From NCBI RefSeq assembly GCF_050571805.1, contig NZ_CP192219.1: 64,000 bases of DNA; one strand, 5' to 3'. Source of the DNA: Halodesulfovibrio aestuarii (GTDB taxonomy: Bacteria > Desulfobacterota > Desulfovibrionia > Desulfovibrionales > Desulfovibrionaceae). The position numbers were made by a program, and so were the translations under genes. The notes under the pieces are model-generated. The model was given only the letters and a program-made list of their open reading frames with translations. It was not told the origin of the DNA and searched no databases. This document shows, piece after piece, positions 50,794-59,398 of the stretch (positions are counted from its first letter, which is position 1; the number at the start of each line of letters is the position of its first letter).

Positions 50794-51090
50794 CTACAAC
50801 TTAAATTCACAACCACAATTTCTGCAGACATACTCTTTCAAAATAGTAGTATCAATTTGCCTTCCAACAGAACGCCCTACAGTTGTCCCTACAACCAAAC
50901 CAGCCAACGCTCCCATTAGCGCTCCAGCAGTAGAGCCAATCACAGGGCCAACAGCAGGAACCATTCTACCAAGTGCACTTCCCAATTCCGCTCCAGATGT
51001 ATCACTTAGACATCCGGTAGTAGCACCAGCAATACCACCTGAAACCGTTCCAATTTGTTCTGCTTTATCCAGCAGTGTTGAGGTCTTCCC
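50794..51090 (-). pseudogene. Glycine-zipper membrane protein, apparently 5'-truncated
   Basis: An open frame of 98 codons ending at 50794 with no good start: the first ATG (50985) falls inside the repeat region, and a TAA lies in frame at 51091. The sequence is Gly/Ala-rich with a zipper pattern (VGPVIGSTAGALMGALAGLV) and ends with a CRNCGCEF cysteine cluster. The missing start lies next to the IS3 remnant at 51149, so insertion-linked truncation is likely. Confidence 0.45.
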
Positions 51091-51148
51091 TTAAAAAGAC
51101 ATAAGTCAAAAATAGAGTTTTCTGGCATAACGCAGTCAGCAGGTATCT

Positions 51149-51690
51149 ATGAAGAAATCACGCGTTAATGAAAAGCAACGTGAAAGACATTTGTCGTGCA
51201 CATGGAATTTCAGATGCAACTTATTATAACTGGAAGTTGAAGTAAGGCGGCATGCAGGCTTCAGACCTGAAGCGGTTGAAAGATATGGAACATAAATTGT
51301 CGCAGCTAAAACGAATGTACGCTGATATGACGCTCGAAAATCGTGCTCTGAAGGATCTTCGTCGGAAAAAAGCTTTAGTGCCGTCCTGTAGACGTGAAGT
51401 AGTTCTATTTCTTGTTGCTGAGCACAAACTTTCGATTTCTCGAGATTGTGCCTGTGTGAGATTCTCGCGGACGGCGTTTTATCGGCTTCGACAAATCCGG
51501 TCAGATGAGGATGCAATTCATGCCCTGAATGAGTTGATAACAAAGCAGCCTCGCTGGTGATTTTGGAAATGCTTTCGTGCGTTACGTCATACTCATTCAT
51601 GGAACCATAAAAAGGTTTATAGCAAAAACACTATAACCCATTATATTTACAGAAACCAACAACCGAAATTGAACCGCCGAGCTACTGATT
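51149..51690 (+). pseudogene. IS3-family transposase remnant (OrfA and start of OrfB)
   Basis: Fragments match IS3/IS407-type proteins: MKKSRVNEKQ, then after a frame change DICRAHGISDATYYNWKLK, an in-frame TAA where Tyr is expected, GGMQASDLKRLKDMEHKLSQ, and the OrfB start KALVPSCRREVVLFLVAEHK followed by more stops. The catalytic DDE part is missing. A dead element at the left edge of the respiration island. Confidence 0.75.
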
Positions 51691-51691
51691 A

Positions 51692-51835
51692 AAAATTGTC
51701 TGACGGGAGATCATTTTTTCCGCCGGGACGCCCTGTAATATCTTGATTCATGTGCCCTACCCTTATTTCAGCCTATTTCCAAAAGCACCTAAAAATACAG
51801 AGTATTGTACACAGATTTGCGGACAATTTACGGAC
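51692..51835 (+). repeat. Diverged direct repeat, left copy (flanks the respiration island)
   Basis: Aligns with 60729-60868 in the same orientation. Shared blocks include GAGATCATTTTTTCC, CTTGATTCATG, and the GTAC-CA-ATTTGCG-ACA tail. On the minus strand both copies read as a leader followed by ATGAATCAA, so they may be remains of the start of one gene. Confidence 0.55.
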
Positions 51836-51880
51836 AGGGAGATTGTTATTCAAACTCCCTTCCGCATCAAAATCAAAGCA

Positions 51881-52972
51881 CTATTTATCTATAAACACAG
51901 CACAATAATTCCCGTCATCATGCCTGCAATTGGAACAGTGCACACATTTGGCTTTTTTCCTGTCACCTTCTTTCCAGCGTTTGAACAGGTCAGGTTCTGC
52001 TAGTAGCGGGCGGGAGAGGCCGAAGAGTTTAATCTCCGTTTCGTTAAGTATGGATTCGATATGATCCGGTTGTGACAAGCCGCCCACGGTAATGACCGGA
52101 ATATCCACATCTCGGCTGATGATGTCGCCATATTCGACAAAGTAGCCCTGTTTTTTGAGTTCATGACCATCAAAAAATTCACCAGCCATGGATTTGGCCT
52201 TGCCGTGGATGTTGCCAGAAATCTCCAGTCCTTGCACGCCCATTTTATCCAGCTTGATACAAATGATTCTTGTTTCATCAAAGGTCAGTCCGCCCTCAAA
52301 GAACTCACTGGCGGTGAGCTTGACCAGAATCGGGTAGTCTGCACCTACTTCTTTGCGCATGGCTTCGTATATTTCAACCATGAAACGCATGCGGTTTTCC
52401 AATGACCCGCCGTATTCATCGGTGCGGTTATTATAATACGGACTCAAAAACTGGTTGATCAGGTAGGTATGAGCTGCGTGGATTTCAACCCCATCAAAAC
52501 CGGATTCCTTGGCCCTTTTCCCGGCAGCGGCAAAAGCTTTGATGATAGACTTGATTTCATCCTTAGTCATGGGCATACCGCAGGTACCGGTGCTTCTCTC
52601 GGGAACATTACTCGGCGCGAAGATCGTCCGTTCGCCCACGTTGTAAGTAGTTTTTGTCCCGCCATAAGCAATCTGGAGGATAATTTTGGAGTCGTGTTTG
52701 TGTACTATGTCAGTTAGTCTGCGATAATCGGCTATGAAAAAATCATCGTAAATGCCCATCATACCCGGATTGGGTTGCTCTTCAGCCACCACATTGGCGT
52801 ACCCGGTGATGATCAGCCCCACTTCATTTTCAGCTAGGGTTTTATATATCTCGTAAAGTCGGGGAGTCATGCGCCCGTTCTCTGTGGTCATGTTTTCCCA
52901 GGTGGCACTGCGGACCAGCCTGTTTTTAAGATTCAGCGAACCGAGTTTACACTTTTCAAAGAGAGTCTTCAT
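51881..52972 (-). CDS. Old Yellow Enzyme family NADH:flavin oxidoreductase / enoate reductase-like
   Basis: A 363-residue FMN enzyme. TIM-barrel motifs: LKNRLVRSATWE at the start, the active-site region GFDGVEIHAAHTYLINQFLS with NNRTDEYGGSLENRMRF, and VITVGGL near the phosphate site. The C-terminal CVHCSNCRHDDGNYC could hold an iron-sulfur cluster as in 2-enoate and dienoyl-CoA reductases. Likely reduces an alpha,beta-unsaturated acid or carbonyl. A sigma-54 promoter lies upstream (53052-53069), so it probably belongs to the same regulon as the flavoprotein operon. Confidence 0.8.
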   Translation of the reverse strand: MKTLFEKCKLGSLNLKNRLVRSATWENMTTENGRMTPRLYEIYKTLAENEVGLIITGYANVVAEEQPNPGMMGIYDDFFIADYRRLTDIVHKHDSKIILQIAYGGTKTTYNVGERTIFAPSNVPERSTGTCGMPMTKDEIKSIIKAFAAAGKRAKESGFDGVEIHAAHTYLINQFLSPYYNNRTDEYGGSLENRMRFMVEIYEAMRKEVGADYPILVKLTASEFFEGGLTFDETRIICIKLDKMGVQGLEISGNIHGKAKSMAGEFFDGHELKKQGYFVEYGDIISRDVDIPVITVGGLSQPDHIESILNETEIKLFGLSRPLLAEPDLFKRWKEGDRKKAKCVHCSNCRHDDGNYCAVFIDK

Positions 52973-53007
52973 TTTTATTCCTAATATGAAATTGTTAGAA
53001 TCAAAAC

Positions 53008-53027
53008 TTTACACTAATATGTTACAC
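53008..53027. promoter_or_regulatory. Two TTACAC boxes in the leader of the OYE gene
   Basis: TTTACAC (53008-53014) and GTTACAC (53021-53027), the same heptamer found in the tandem array at 54749-54783. They lie between the sigma-54 promoter and the OYE start. Probable binding sites of the regulator encoded next door. Confidence 0.45.
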
Positions 53028-53051
53028 TTTGATTCTTGTTTTCGGAATAAT

Positions 53052-53069
53052 GTTGCATTTACTGTGCCT
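53052..53069 (-). promoter_or_regulatory. Sigma-54 promoter of the OYE gene
   Basis: On the minus strand, AGGCACAGTAAATGCAA: GG and GC separated by ten bases, as in the -24/-12 consensus. The start of transcription would be near 53041, about 70 bp before the OYE start codon. Confidence 0.6.
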
Positions 53070-53130
53070 GATCCTTGACTCAAATTCTTTGCTCTCATAG
53101 AAAAAAATAAATACCCAATTAAGAGCCGAC

Positions 53131-54522
53131 ATGAAAAACCCCGACCCGAATCAATTAAATATAGCCGATGTGTTAAAACGCATTGATGAAGTGCGTGATA
53201 AGGATCTTCAACACCTCCTTAGAACTACACTGGAAACTGCTCAACAGAAACTCCAGAAGAGTACCAATGAACTTTATCGCTTGCGTTTAAATCTGGAGAA
53301 TTCATTTAACAGCATCCCGGATGCGATTGTCACTGTGGACGAGGGGATACGCATCCTTTCTGCCAACGCGGCTTTCCTTTCCCTTTATGGTGGTTTTCTA
53401 GCGGACTACAAAGGGAAGACTTTTGAGCAGTGTTTCGGCAAAGATTCCGCGCCGTACAACAGCGTAATCCGCCAGACTCTGGAGCTGGGCAGGCTGACCT
53501 CCCATTTCCGGGTAAATACGACCACGCCCGAGGGCAAGGTATGCAAGCTGGAACTCAACGCTGCCCCCCTACGCACCGGAGAATATAGCTTCGGAGGTGC
53601 TGTTCTGGTCATTAAGGATATGACCCGACTCGCGGTTCTGGAGCGGCAGCTTGAGGACCGCAAACTGCTCAACAACATGGTCGGAAAAAGCGACGTTATG
53701 AAAAGGGTTGCCGCTCTGGTGCACAGCCTTTCGGACATTGCTACCACAGTGTTGATTACCGGGGAGTCCGGCACCGGCAAGGAATTAGTTGCCGACGCCC
53801 TGCACTATACCGGGGTCAGAGCAGAGAATAGAATTGTCAAAGTAAACTGTGCCGCCCTTTCGGAATCATTGCTGGAAAGCGAACTTTTTGGGCACGTGCG
53901 CGGAGCCTTTACTGGAGCCAGCCGCGATTCCGAAGGCCGGGTTGCCGCAGCCGAAGGAGGGACTCTCTTCCTTGATGAAATCGGCGACCTTCCTCTTTCT
54001 ATCCAGCTAAAACTATTGCGTTTTCTTGAATACAAGGAATACGAGCGGGTAGGCAGCACCAAGCCGCGTAAAGCCGACGTACGCGTTGTGACCGCCACAA
54101 ACGCCGACTTGTTACAAAAAGTTCATGACGGCTCATTCCGTAAGGATCTGTACTACAGGCTCAATGTATTCCAGATTGAAATGCCTCCCTTGCGCGAACG
54201 CAAGGAGGACATCCCCTTGCTGATTGAAAATTTCATCACTCTCTTCAACCATGAACTGGGCCGCTCAATTAAATCCATCTCCCCGGAATTACTGGATACG
54301 CTCATGCAGTACGACTGGCCGGGTAATGTTCGTGAACTGCGTCATTGCATCGAATACGCGACCATTTTATGCCTTGAAGAAATGCTGCGGTGCATCCATC
54401 TTCCGCAGAATTTTAAGGCTAGCTGCAATTGCCTGCCCGCCTCCCCTATACCGCAACAGAAGCCGAAACAACTGCCCCAATCCACACTCGAGACGGCTGT
54501 CAACGAGACATCAGCAAAGTGA
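53131..54522 (+). CDS. PAS/AAA+ sigma-54-dependent activator, interrupted before its Fis-type HTH
   Basis: A 463-residue product. Residues about 50-165 form a PAS domain. The AAA+ core follows: Walker A GESGTGKE (211-218), the sigma-54 contact loop GAFTGA (about 260), Walker B GTLFLDEIGD, and LYYRLNVFQIEMPPLRERKE. The frame stops at TGA 54520-54522, but the same frame goes on for 45 more codons that encode a Fis-like DNA-binding helix set. As annotated, the protein lacks DNA binding; it may be a nonsense mutant or a readthrough gene. It is divergent from the OYE gene and upstream of the flavoprotein operon. Confidence 0.85.
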   Translation: MKNPDPNQLNIADVLKRIDEVRDKDLQHLLRTTLETAQQKLQKSTNELYRLRLNLENSFNSIPDAIVTVDEGIRILSANAAFLSLYGGFLADYKGKTFEQCFGKDSAPYNSVIRQTLELGRLTSHFRVNTTTPEGKVCKLELNAAPLRTGEYSFGGAVLVIKDMTRLAVLERQLEDRKLLNNMVGKSDVMKRVAALVHSLSDIATTVLITGESGTGKELVADALHYTGVRAENRIVKVNCAALSESLLESELFGHVRGAFTGASRDSEGRVAAAEGGTLFLDEIGDLPLSIQLKLLRFLEYKEYERVGSTKPRKADVRVVTATNADLLQKVHDGSFRKDLYYRLNVFQIEMPPLRERKEDIPLLIENFITLFNHELGRSIKSISPELLDTLMQYDWPGNVRELRHCIEYATILCLEEMLRCIHLPQNFKASCNCLPASPIPQQKPKQLPQSTLETAVNETSAK

Positions 54523-54660
54523 CAAAGTTTTGATAAGCAAAAGGTACTCGATGCACTTGAACAGGCGGGCTGGAAAAAGGCTCGAGCAGCGCGCATTCTG
54601 GGCATCAGCCGCCCGACCCTTTACCGCTGGATGAAACAGGTCGGGATTTCCGAGCAGTAA
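54523..54660 (+). other. In-frame Fis-type HTH segment after the TGA of the activator
   Basis: Same frame as the activator gene: 45 codons reading KVLDALEQAGWKKARAARIL then GISRPTLYRWMKQVG and a TAA at 54658-54660. This is the usual C-terminal Fis domain of sigma-54 activators. The stop context is TGAC, known as weak for termination. A single change of CGA to TGA would explain it. Confidence 0.75.
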
Positions 54661-54677
54661 ATCCGTTACAGGTTAAC

Positions 54678-54783
54678 GTTACACTTTTCTTGACAGTCAA
54701 ATTTCATTACATAACTAAGGTAACACAAAGTGTAAAACAAACTGTAACATTACACGTTACACATTACACATTGCATATTACAC
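54678..54783. promoter_or_regulatory. TTACAC box cluster with five tandem heptads (enhancer-like array)
   Basis: GTTACAC at 54678-54684, then at 54749-54783 five contiguous 7-bp units: ATTACAC, GTTACAC, ATTACAC, ATTGCAT, ATTACAC. Further GTAAC/GTGTAA motifs lie at 54719-54748 in the other orientation. It is 105-210 bp upstream of the sigma-54 promoter at 54888, the usual range for activator binding sites. Confidence 0.6.
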
Positions 54784-54887
54784 ATCATGTGAATTATGTA
54801 ACAAAGAATAATTTATGCAAAGCCAACCCATAGTCATCTTTTTAAATTAACCTTTTAAATCAGAAACATATGCTCAACTTTAAATTA

Positions 54888-54904
54888 TGGCACGCGAACT
54901 GCTA
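54888..54904 (+). promoter_or_regulatory. Sigma-54 promoter of the flavoprotein/cytochrome operon
   Basis: TGGCACGCGAACTGCTA: GG and GC are separated by ten bases and the -24 element TGGCACG is perfect. Transcription would start near 54914, giving a very short leader that begins at the AGGAG of the first gene. Confidence 0.75.
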
Positions 54905-54926
54905 CAGTAACGCAGGAGTGTAAACC

Positions 54927-55268
54927 ATGACTCTTAACAGATGTAAAGTGCTGACTCCCGACCAGTACGACTCCCTGCTTGAAGAAAGCATGGGCCTACT
55001 GCTGGTGGGATATCTTTCGGATGACCTGATCTCAAGCAGGCAGATGCAGATTCTTGCGGATTTTGCACAATCGGCTGCCAAACGCGTTACCTGTGCAATC
55101 CTTAATCCTGCATACGGTTCATACTTTGAGAAGAAACTGAAATTGGATGGGAGTCCAACTTTCCTGCTCTTCTTCGCCGGAGAGGAACAACGCCGCTTTC
55201 TCGGATCAGCAGACTTCGAAGACCTCAGGGAGCTTGCGAGCGGACCTGCGGGTGACGTTGCATTGTAA
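54927..55268 (+). CDS. Thioredoxin-fold protein without the CxxC motif
   Basis: A 113-residue protein that reads as a thioredoxin-like fold: a central helix (QMQILADFAQSAAKRVTCAI), then DGSPTFLLFFAGEEQRRFLG with the cis-Pro-like SP and the final beta-beta-alpha. The redox CxxC is absent, so a chaperone or subunit-assembly role is more likely than disulfide exchange. No signal peptide. First gene after the sigma-54 promoter. Confidence 0.6.
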   Translation: MTLNRCKVLTPDQYDSLLEESMGLLLVGYLSDDLISSRQMQILADFAQSAAKRVTCAILNPAYGSYFEKKLKLDGSPTFLLFFAGEEQRRFLGSADFEDLRELASGPAGDVAL

Positions 55269-55344
55269 TCACGGTTGGAGGACTGTGGCAACGAAACTGT
55301 GCTGTCCACTGAGACTTAGAGTGAATTTTAAAGGAGAAGTGTGT

Positions 55345-56919
55345 ATGCCTGATTCTAAGGGTACAAAAGGTAAAGCAGATATGATGTCCCGTCGTAAGCT
55401 GCTCATGAATGGAGGCGCCGTGACGGCTGGAGCTGTCCTTTTTGGTGCGACCGGCAGTCTTGCCAGTGAAAAAGCCCCTTCAGTTCGTTCCAAACTACCG
55501 ACCACAAAGTGGGACGGTGAGTTTGACGTGCTGGTTATCGGCAGCGGTTTTGCCGCATTGTCCGCAGCCATTGAAGCGCGCCGCAAGGGCCTCGATGTTA
55601 TGGTCGTTGAAAAAATGCGCGTGCTGGGCGGCAACTCCTGCATCAACGGCGGCCTTTTTGCGGTTGCAGGCAGTGAACTGCAGAAAAAAGAAGGCGTTAA
55701 AGACAGCATTGAAACCATGGTTAACGACATGCTCAAGGCTGGTCGCGGCATCAACCATGTTGAAATAACCAAAAAGATCGCCGAAGGCTCCATCGATGCC
55801 TACAATTTTGTTATCCAGTGCGGTGCTGTGTTCAAGCCCAAACTTTCATGGCTCGGCGGACACTCCGTAGCCCGTACCTACCTGACACACAATGCTTCTG
55901 GTTCCGGCATTGTCCGTCCGCTGGTGGATACCGCCCGTGCTGAAGGCGTTGTTCTGCGCACCGGTTGCAAAATGCTCGACTTCATCGTCGACGACGATGA
56001 ACGCATTGTCGGCATCCGCGCCCGCGACGGTTATCGTTTCCCGAACGAAGAAAGTGGACAGATCCGCATGTTCCGCGCCCGCAAAGGTGTGGTCCTCGCC
56101 ACTGGCGGATTCAGTCAGGATGCTAAATTCCGTGCTGCTCAGGATCCCCGCCTGGCCGGCAAGATCGACAGTACCAACCAACTCGGTGCAACAGGCGAAG
56201 CCATGCGCGCGGCCTTTCGTGCCGGGGCCGTTCCCGTACAGATGTCTCTCATCCAGCTCGGCCCGTGGGCTTCCCCGGACGAAAAGGGATTCGGTGTTGC
56301 CTCCATGTTCAACATCCAATCCGGATTCCGTTACGGTGTAATGGTTGACCGTTCCAGCGGAACCCGCTTTGTAAATGAACTGGCTGACCGTAAAACCCGC
56401 GCCGATGCCATGCTCAAGAAAGTAGACGCTAACGGCTCTCCCGACTACCCGATCATCATCGTCGACAGCAAAGGCGCAGAAGCCTGCCCAACTCTGGATC
56501 GCTGCCTGAAATACAAGGTTGTGCACGGTTTCGATACCATCGAACAGTTGGCTAATTTTTACAAAGTACCGGCTGCCAAGCTCTCCGAAACCATCAGTAA
56601 CTACAACAAATACGTTGCGGACAAGCACGATCCAGAATTCGGCAAACCGCTGAGCACCGCAACTCCGATCGTGAAAGCGCCTTTTTACGCCGTTCGCGGC
56701 TGGCCAAAAGTGCACCACTGCATGGGCGGCGTAGAAATAGATGTAAAAGGCCATGTCCTTCATTCCCAGAACTTCAAGCCTATCAACGGCCTCTATGCCG
56801 CAGGCGAAGTAACCGGCGGTCCCCACGGGGCAAGCCGTCTCGGCAGTTGCGCAATCACCGACTGCCTGGTCATGGGACGTATCGCCGGCAACAGCGTTGC
56901 TGGTAATGAGCCGAGCTAA
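55345..56919 (+). CDS. Tat-exported fumarate reductase-like flavoprotein, putative acrylate reductase
   Basis: A 524-residue periplasmic FAD protein. Twin-arginine signal SRRKLL at residues 15-20, FAD-binding VIGSGFAALSAA near 65. Catalytic elements of the flavocytochrome c family are visible: RFVNELADR, KVHHCMGG and GASRLGS (positions equivalent to the substrate and proton-transfer residues of FccA). It lacks haem motifs of its own; the tetrahaem domain is encoded by the next gene, as in methacrylate and arylacrylate-type reductases. Start ATG 55345 with AAAGGAGAAG. Acrylate as substrate is inferred from dddY downstream. Confidence 0.8.
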   Translation: MPDSKGTKGKADMMSRRKLLMNGGAVTAGAVLFGATGSLASEKAPSVRSKLPTTKWDGEFDVLVIGSGFAALSAAIEARRKGLDVMVVEKMRVLGGNSCINGGLFAVAGSELQKKEGVKDSIETMVNDMLKAGRGINHVEITKKIAEGSIDAYNFVIQCGAVFKPKLSWLGGHSVARTYLTHNASGSGIVRPLVDTARAEGVVLRTGCKMLDFIVDDDERIVGIRARDGYRFPNEESGQIRMFRARKGVVLATGGFSQDAKFRAAQDPRLAGKIDSTNQLGATGEAMRAAFRAGAVPVQMSLIQLGPWASPDEKGFGVASMFNIQSGFRYGVMVDRSSGTRFVNELADRKTRADAMLKKVDANGSPDYPIIIVDSKGAEACPTLDRCLKYKVVHGFDTIEQLANFYKVPAAKLSETISNYNKYVADKHDPEFGKPLSTATPIVKAPFYAVRGWPKVHHCMGGVEIDVKGHVLHSQNFKPINGLYAAGEVTGGPHGASRLGSCAITDCLVMGRIAGNSVAGNEPS

Positions 56920-56948
56920 TTGATTTATAGATACTGAAGGGCAATATC

Positions 56949-57422
56949 ATGATTAAGAAAACATCTGTCGCCTTGGGGGCGATTCTACTTCTGCTTGCAA
57001 TGGGAATTTTCATTGTACCCAACGCGCTGCGCGCACAAGATAACGCTGAAAAAGAAAAGAGTGTTGCCGAAATTGATATGGAGCAGCACAAGACCAAACA
57101 GTTCACTATCGACCTTATTGACGATGTAGTCTTCGGCAAACTTCCAGTCAAAAGCTACCACAAAAAGGTTCACCAGAACGGTGCTAACTGCGAGCTTTGC
57201 CACGGTGTGAAAGCACCAACGACACCACCGGATACTCGCAATTGCGCCAACTGCCATGGCACTCCCGAAGATGTCGCCAAGCGCACTGAAAAACTTGAAC
57301 CCAATCCGCATAACTCCCCGCACTGGGCCAAGGAACTCCCCTGTGACACCTGTCATAAAGAGCACGGTAAATCTGAGTTTTACTGCAAAAACTGCCACCA
57401 CTTTGATTACCAGGTGCCTTAA
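56949..57422 (+). CDS. Tetrahaem cytochrome c (FccA haem-domain-like)
   Basis: A 157-residue protein with an N-terminal signal/anchor (ALGAILLLLAMGIFIVP) and four CxxCH sites at residues 81-85, 99-103, 132-136 and 146-150. The spacing resembles the tetrahaem domain of flavocytochrome c3. It should pass electrons in the periplasm from the membrane quinol dehydrogenase to the flavoprotein encoded upstream. Ribosome binding site GAAGGGCAATATC. Confidence 0.85.
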   Translation: MIKKTSVALGAILLLLAMGIFIVPNALRAQDNAEKEKSVAEIDMEQHKTKQFTIDLIDDVVFGKLPVKSYHKKVHQNGANCELCHGVKAPTTPPDTRNCANCHGTPEDVAKRTEKLEPNPHNSPHWAKELPCDTCHKEHGKSEFYCKNCHHFDYQVP

Positions 57423-57445
57423 GCATTAATCAGGAGGAATTTCGC

Positions 57446-59113
57446 ATGTTTATCAAACAGGCATCTGTTTGTTTGGTCTTAACTCTTGCCTTATTTATGG
57501 CTGGAGTAGTCCATGCAGCGGGCGGTACAGCCGCCCATTCAGAGCAATTATACTCAAAGGCCGCCCAGTTGCGCCAAGGAGCGCTGAAGCAGAATCAGAA
57601 ATGCTTCTCCTGCCATGGTGATGCTGAGATTACCGCAAAATGGGTAACTGACCGGGGCCGCACTCTTCAGCTACATGTTGATGAGGTGGACTACCGCAAC
57701 TCCGTGCATAGCGGGCAAAGTTGCCAAAGTTGTCACGAAGGTGCAACTGAAGACGCTTTTGCGAGTGCACCCCATAAATTCAAAAACAAAAAGCCTATGG
57801 ACTGCCAGTCCTGCCACGGCAATTACTTCAAGGATATCTACGAACAGGTTGACCGCAGCTACCATACCAAGGCCATAGTTAAGAAAGGTAAGGAATTCAG
57901 CTGCGCATCTTGCCATGATGCTCATACTTTCCATCTCCCGGCAAGGACTGAAGAAATAGCATCAAGTGTTGCCGAGACAAACAAACGTTGCTTCAGGTGC
58001 CACTCCGACCTGCGCGGCTACCAGAAGCTGACCGATAAAAAACTGCTCGACCAGAAAATGGGCCACTGGTTTCTGCCCAACAAAGAAAAGCATTTTGAAT
58101 CTGTCAGTTGTGTATCCTGCCACGGCGGCAAGGATGGCACAGAAGTGCACGTGATTATGGAAGTGAAGGATATAAAAGTAAACTGCGAGAGTTGTCATTC
58201 CAAGTCATCCGCTATGACTGACAAACTTAACAAATACCGCAGTGAACAGCGCGCCTTTTCCATGGTCAACAAAGGGCTCTTCGATGACGCAGAGCTGCAA
58301 AAGAAAAACGGCGAAGCAATCAAAGCAAGCATGGGCGAAGCGGACTCCATACTCGGTTTCATGAACGCCCGTCTGCTGGATGACAAATACGTTATAGGCG
58401 TGACCCAGACTCCGTGGTTGAACACTAAGTTCGTCCAGATTCTGGCTGCCATGTTGCTCCTGATCGCAGTACACGCGGCCTTACGTATGGCAGGCACAAA
58501 AGCTGTCCACGCCGACGGTGAGACTGTAACCATGTTCCCTCTTGCGGTCAGAGTATGGCACTGGATCAATGCGGTTCTGTTTGCCATCCTTATTGTCAGT
58601 GGATTTGCAATGCACTTCGGGGTGGGCATGCACTTCGAGTCTGCGCAATCCACCCACGCATACCTTGCACTGGGACTTGTTGCACTCTGGATTTTGTACT
58701 TACTTTATCTGATCCTGAGCGGACAGCTTAAGCAGTATCTGCCGCGTGCGGATGTTATTTCCGCAAGCATTGCGCAGGCCAAGTACTACATGCTGGGCAT
58801 CTATAAAGGGCAGGAGAACCCCGCTGGGCATAATCCTGAAAAACGCCTCAACCCCTTACAGCAGGGTGCTTACCTGTCAGTGCTGTTTGTGCTCTTCCCG
58901 GTACTTATCGCATCAGGACTGGCCCTGTTTATCCCTGAAGTTATTCCACAAGAACTGATGGGCATAGACGGCAAGTGGTGTGTATCACTGGTACACATCG
59001 GAGCTGCATTCCTGATGGTTCTATTCATCGTCATACACCTCTACCTCTGCACCACAGGAGAAAGCATCTTTGCTCTCATCCGCAGCATGGTAACAGGTAA
59101 GATGAAAAAATAA
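57446..59113 (+). CDS. Seven-haem cytochrome c fused to a cytochrome b membrane domain (quinol dehydrogenase)
   Basis: A 555-residue protein. Signal peptide (VLTLALFMAGVVHAA), then seven CxxCH sites (first CFSCH at 53, last CESCH near 250). From about residue 330 come five hydrophobic segments in a cytochrome b561/formate dehydrogenase gamma-like arrangement, with His in VRVWHWIN, FAMHFGVGM, HAYLALG and LVHIGAAF-HIHL. It is suited to oxidise menaquinol and feed the tetrahaem protein. Ends 33 bp before the first double-hairpin element. Confidence 0.85.
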   Translation: MFIKQASVCLVLTLALFMAGVVHAAGGTAAHSEQLYSKAAQLRQGALKQNQKCFSCHGDAEITAKWVTDRGRTLQLHVDEVDYRNSVHSGQSCQSCHEGATEDAFASAPHKFKNKKPMDCQSCHGNYFKDIYEQVDRSYHTKAIVKKGKEFSCASCHDAHTFHLPARTEEIASSVAETNKRCFRCHSDLRGYQKLTDKKLLDQKMGHWFLPNKEKHFESVSCVSCHGGKDGTEVHVIMEVKDIKVNCESCHSKSSAMTDKLNKYRSEQRAFSMVNKGLFDDAELQKKNGEAIKASMGEADSILGFMNARLLDDKYVIGVTQTPWLNTKFVQILAAMLLLIAVHAALRMAGTKAVHADGETVTMFPLAVRVWHWINAVLFAILIVSGFAMHFGVGMHFESAQSTHAYLALGLVALWILYLLYLILSGQLKQYLPRADVISASIAQAKYYMLGIYKGQENPAGHNPEKRLNPLQQGAYLSVLFVLFPVLIASGLALFIPEVIPQELMGIDGKWCVSLVHIGAAFLMVLFIVIHLYLCTTGESIFALIRSMVTGKMKK

Positions 59114-59136
59114 CGTTAGCCATAGATACACCTACC

Positions 59137-59206
59137 GGACAGGGCTCTCTTACCTGTCGTCTCGTGAAAAAAAGGGGCTGGACCGCAAGGTTCAGCCCCT
59201 TCTCTC
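59137..59206 (+). repeat. Double-hairpin element, copy 1
   Basis: Two hairpins in series: GGACAGG with CCTGTC, then AAGGGGCTG with CAGCCCCTT. The second acts as terminator of the cytochrome operon. Copies 2 and 3 are at 59302-59373 and 60624-60697. Confidence 0.7.
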
Positions 59207-59247
59207 AGATAAACTGGAAGAGCATCTTATCTGATATCTGCTGAATA

Positions 59248-59261
59248 GGTTACTGGTAACC
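59248..59261. promoter_or_regulatory. GGTTAC/GTAACC palindrome upstream of dddY
   Basis: GGTTAC (59248-59253) and GTAACC (59256-59261) are separated by two bases. The half-site GTTAC is also the core of the TTACAC boxes. A candidate operator for dddY; no sigma-54 promoter was found here. Confidence 0.35.
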
Positions 59262-59301
59262 GGTAGGATGATTGAATAGCGTAAACCACAATATTCATAC
59301 C

Positions 59302-59373
59302 GGCAGATCCATCATTCTCTGCCACCTCGCAAAAGGAAGGGGCTAAGTCAAGTCTGGCTCAGCCCCGTCTTTT
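59302..59373 (+). repeat. Double-hairpin element, copy 2
   Basis: GGCAGA with TCTGCC, then AGGGGCT with AGCCCC followed by GTCTTTT. It has the same order and spacing as copy 1 but different first-hairpin sequence. It lies directly before the dddY leader. Confidence 0.6.
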
Positions 59374-59398
59374 AAGACAAAAGCATAAGGATAGAAAG

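Noticed and set aside
54520..54575. Selenocysteine insertion at the TGA of the activator
   Set aside because: The stem-loop after the TGA is weak and lacks a convincing bacterial SECIS shape, and a selenocysteine in the linker of such a regulator would have no evident role.
54749..54783. CRISPR-like array
   Set aside because: The units are only 7 bp and contiguous with no spacers; this is a regulatory repeat.
55147..55344. N-terminal extension of the flavoprotein
   Set aside because: It overlaps the thioredoxin-fold gene and would bury the Tat signal; ATG 55345 has a strong AAAGGAGAAG site.
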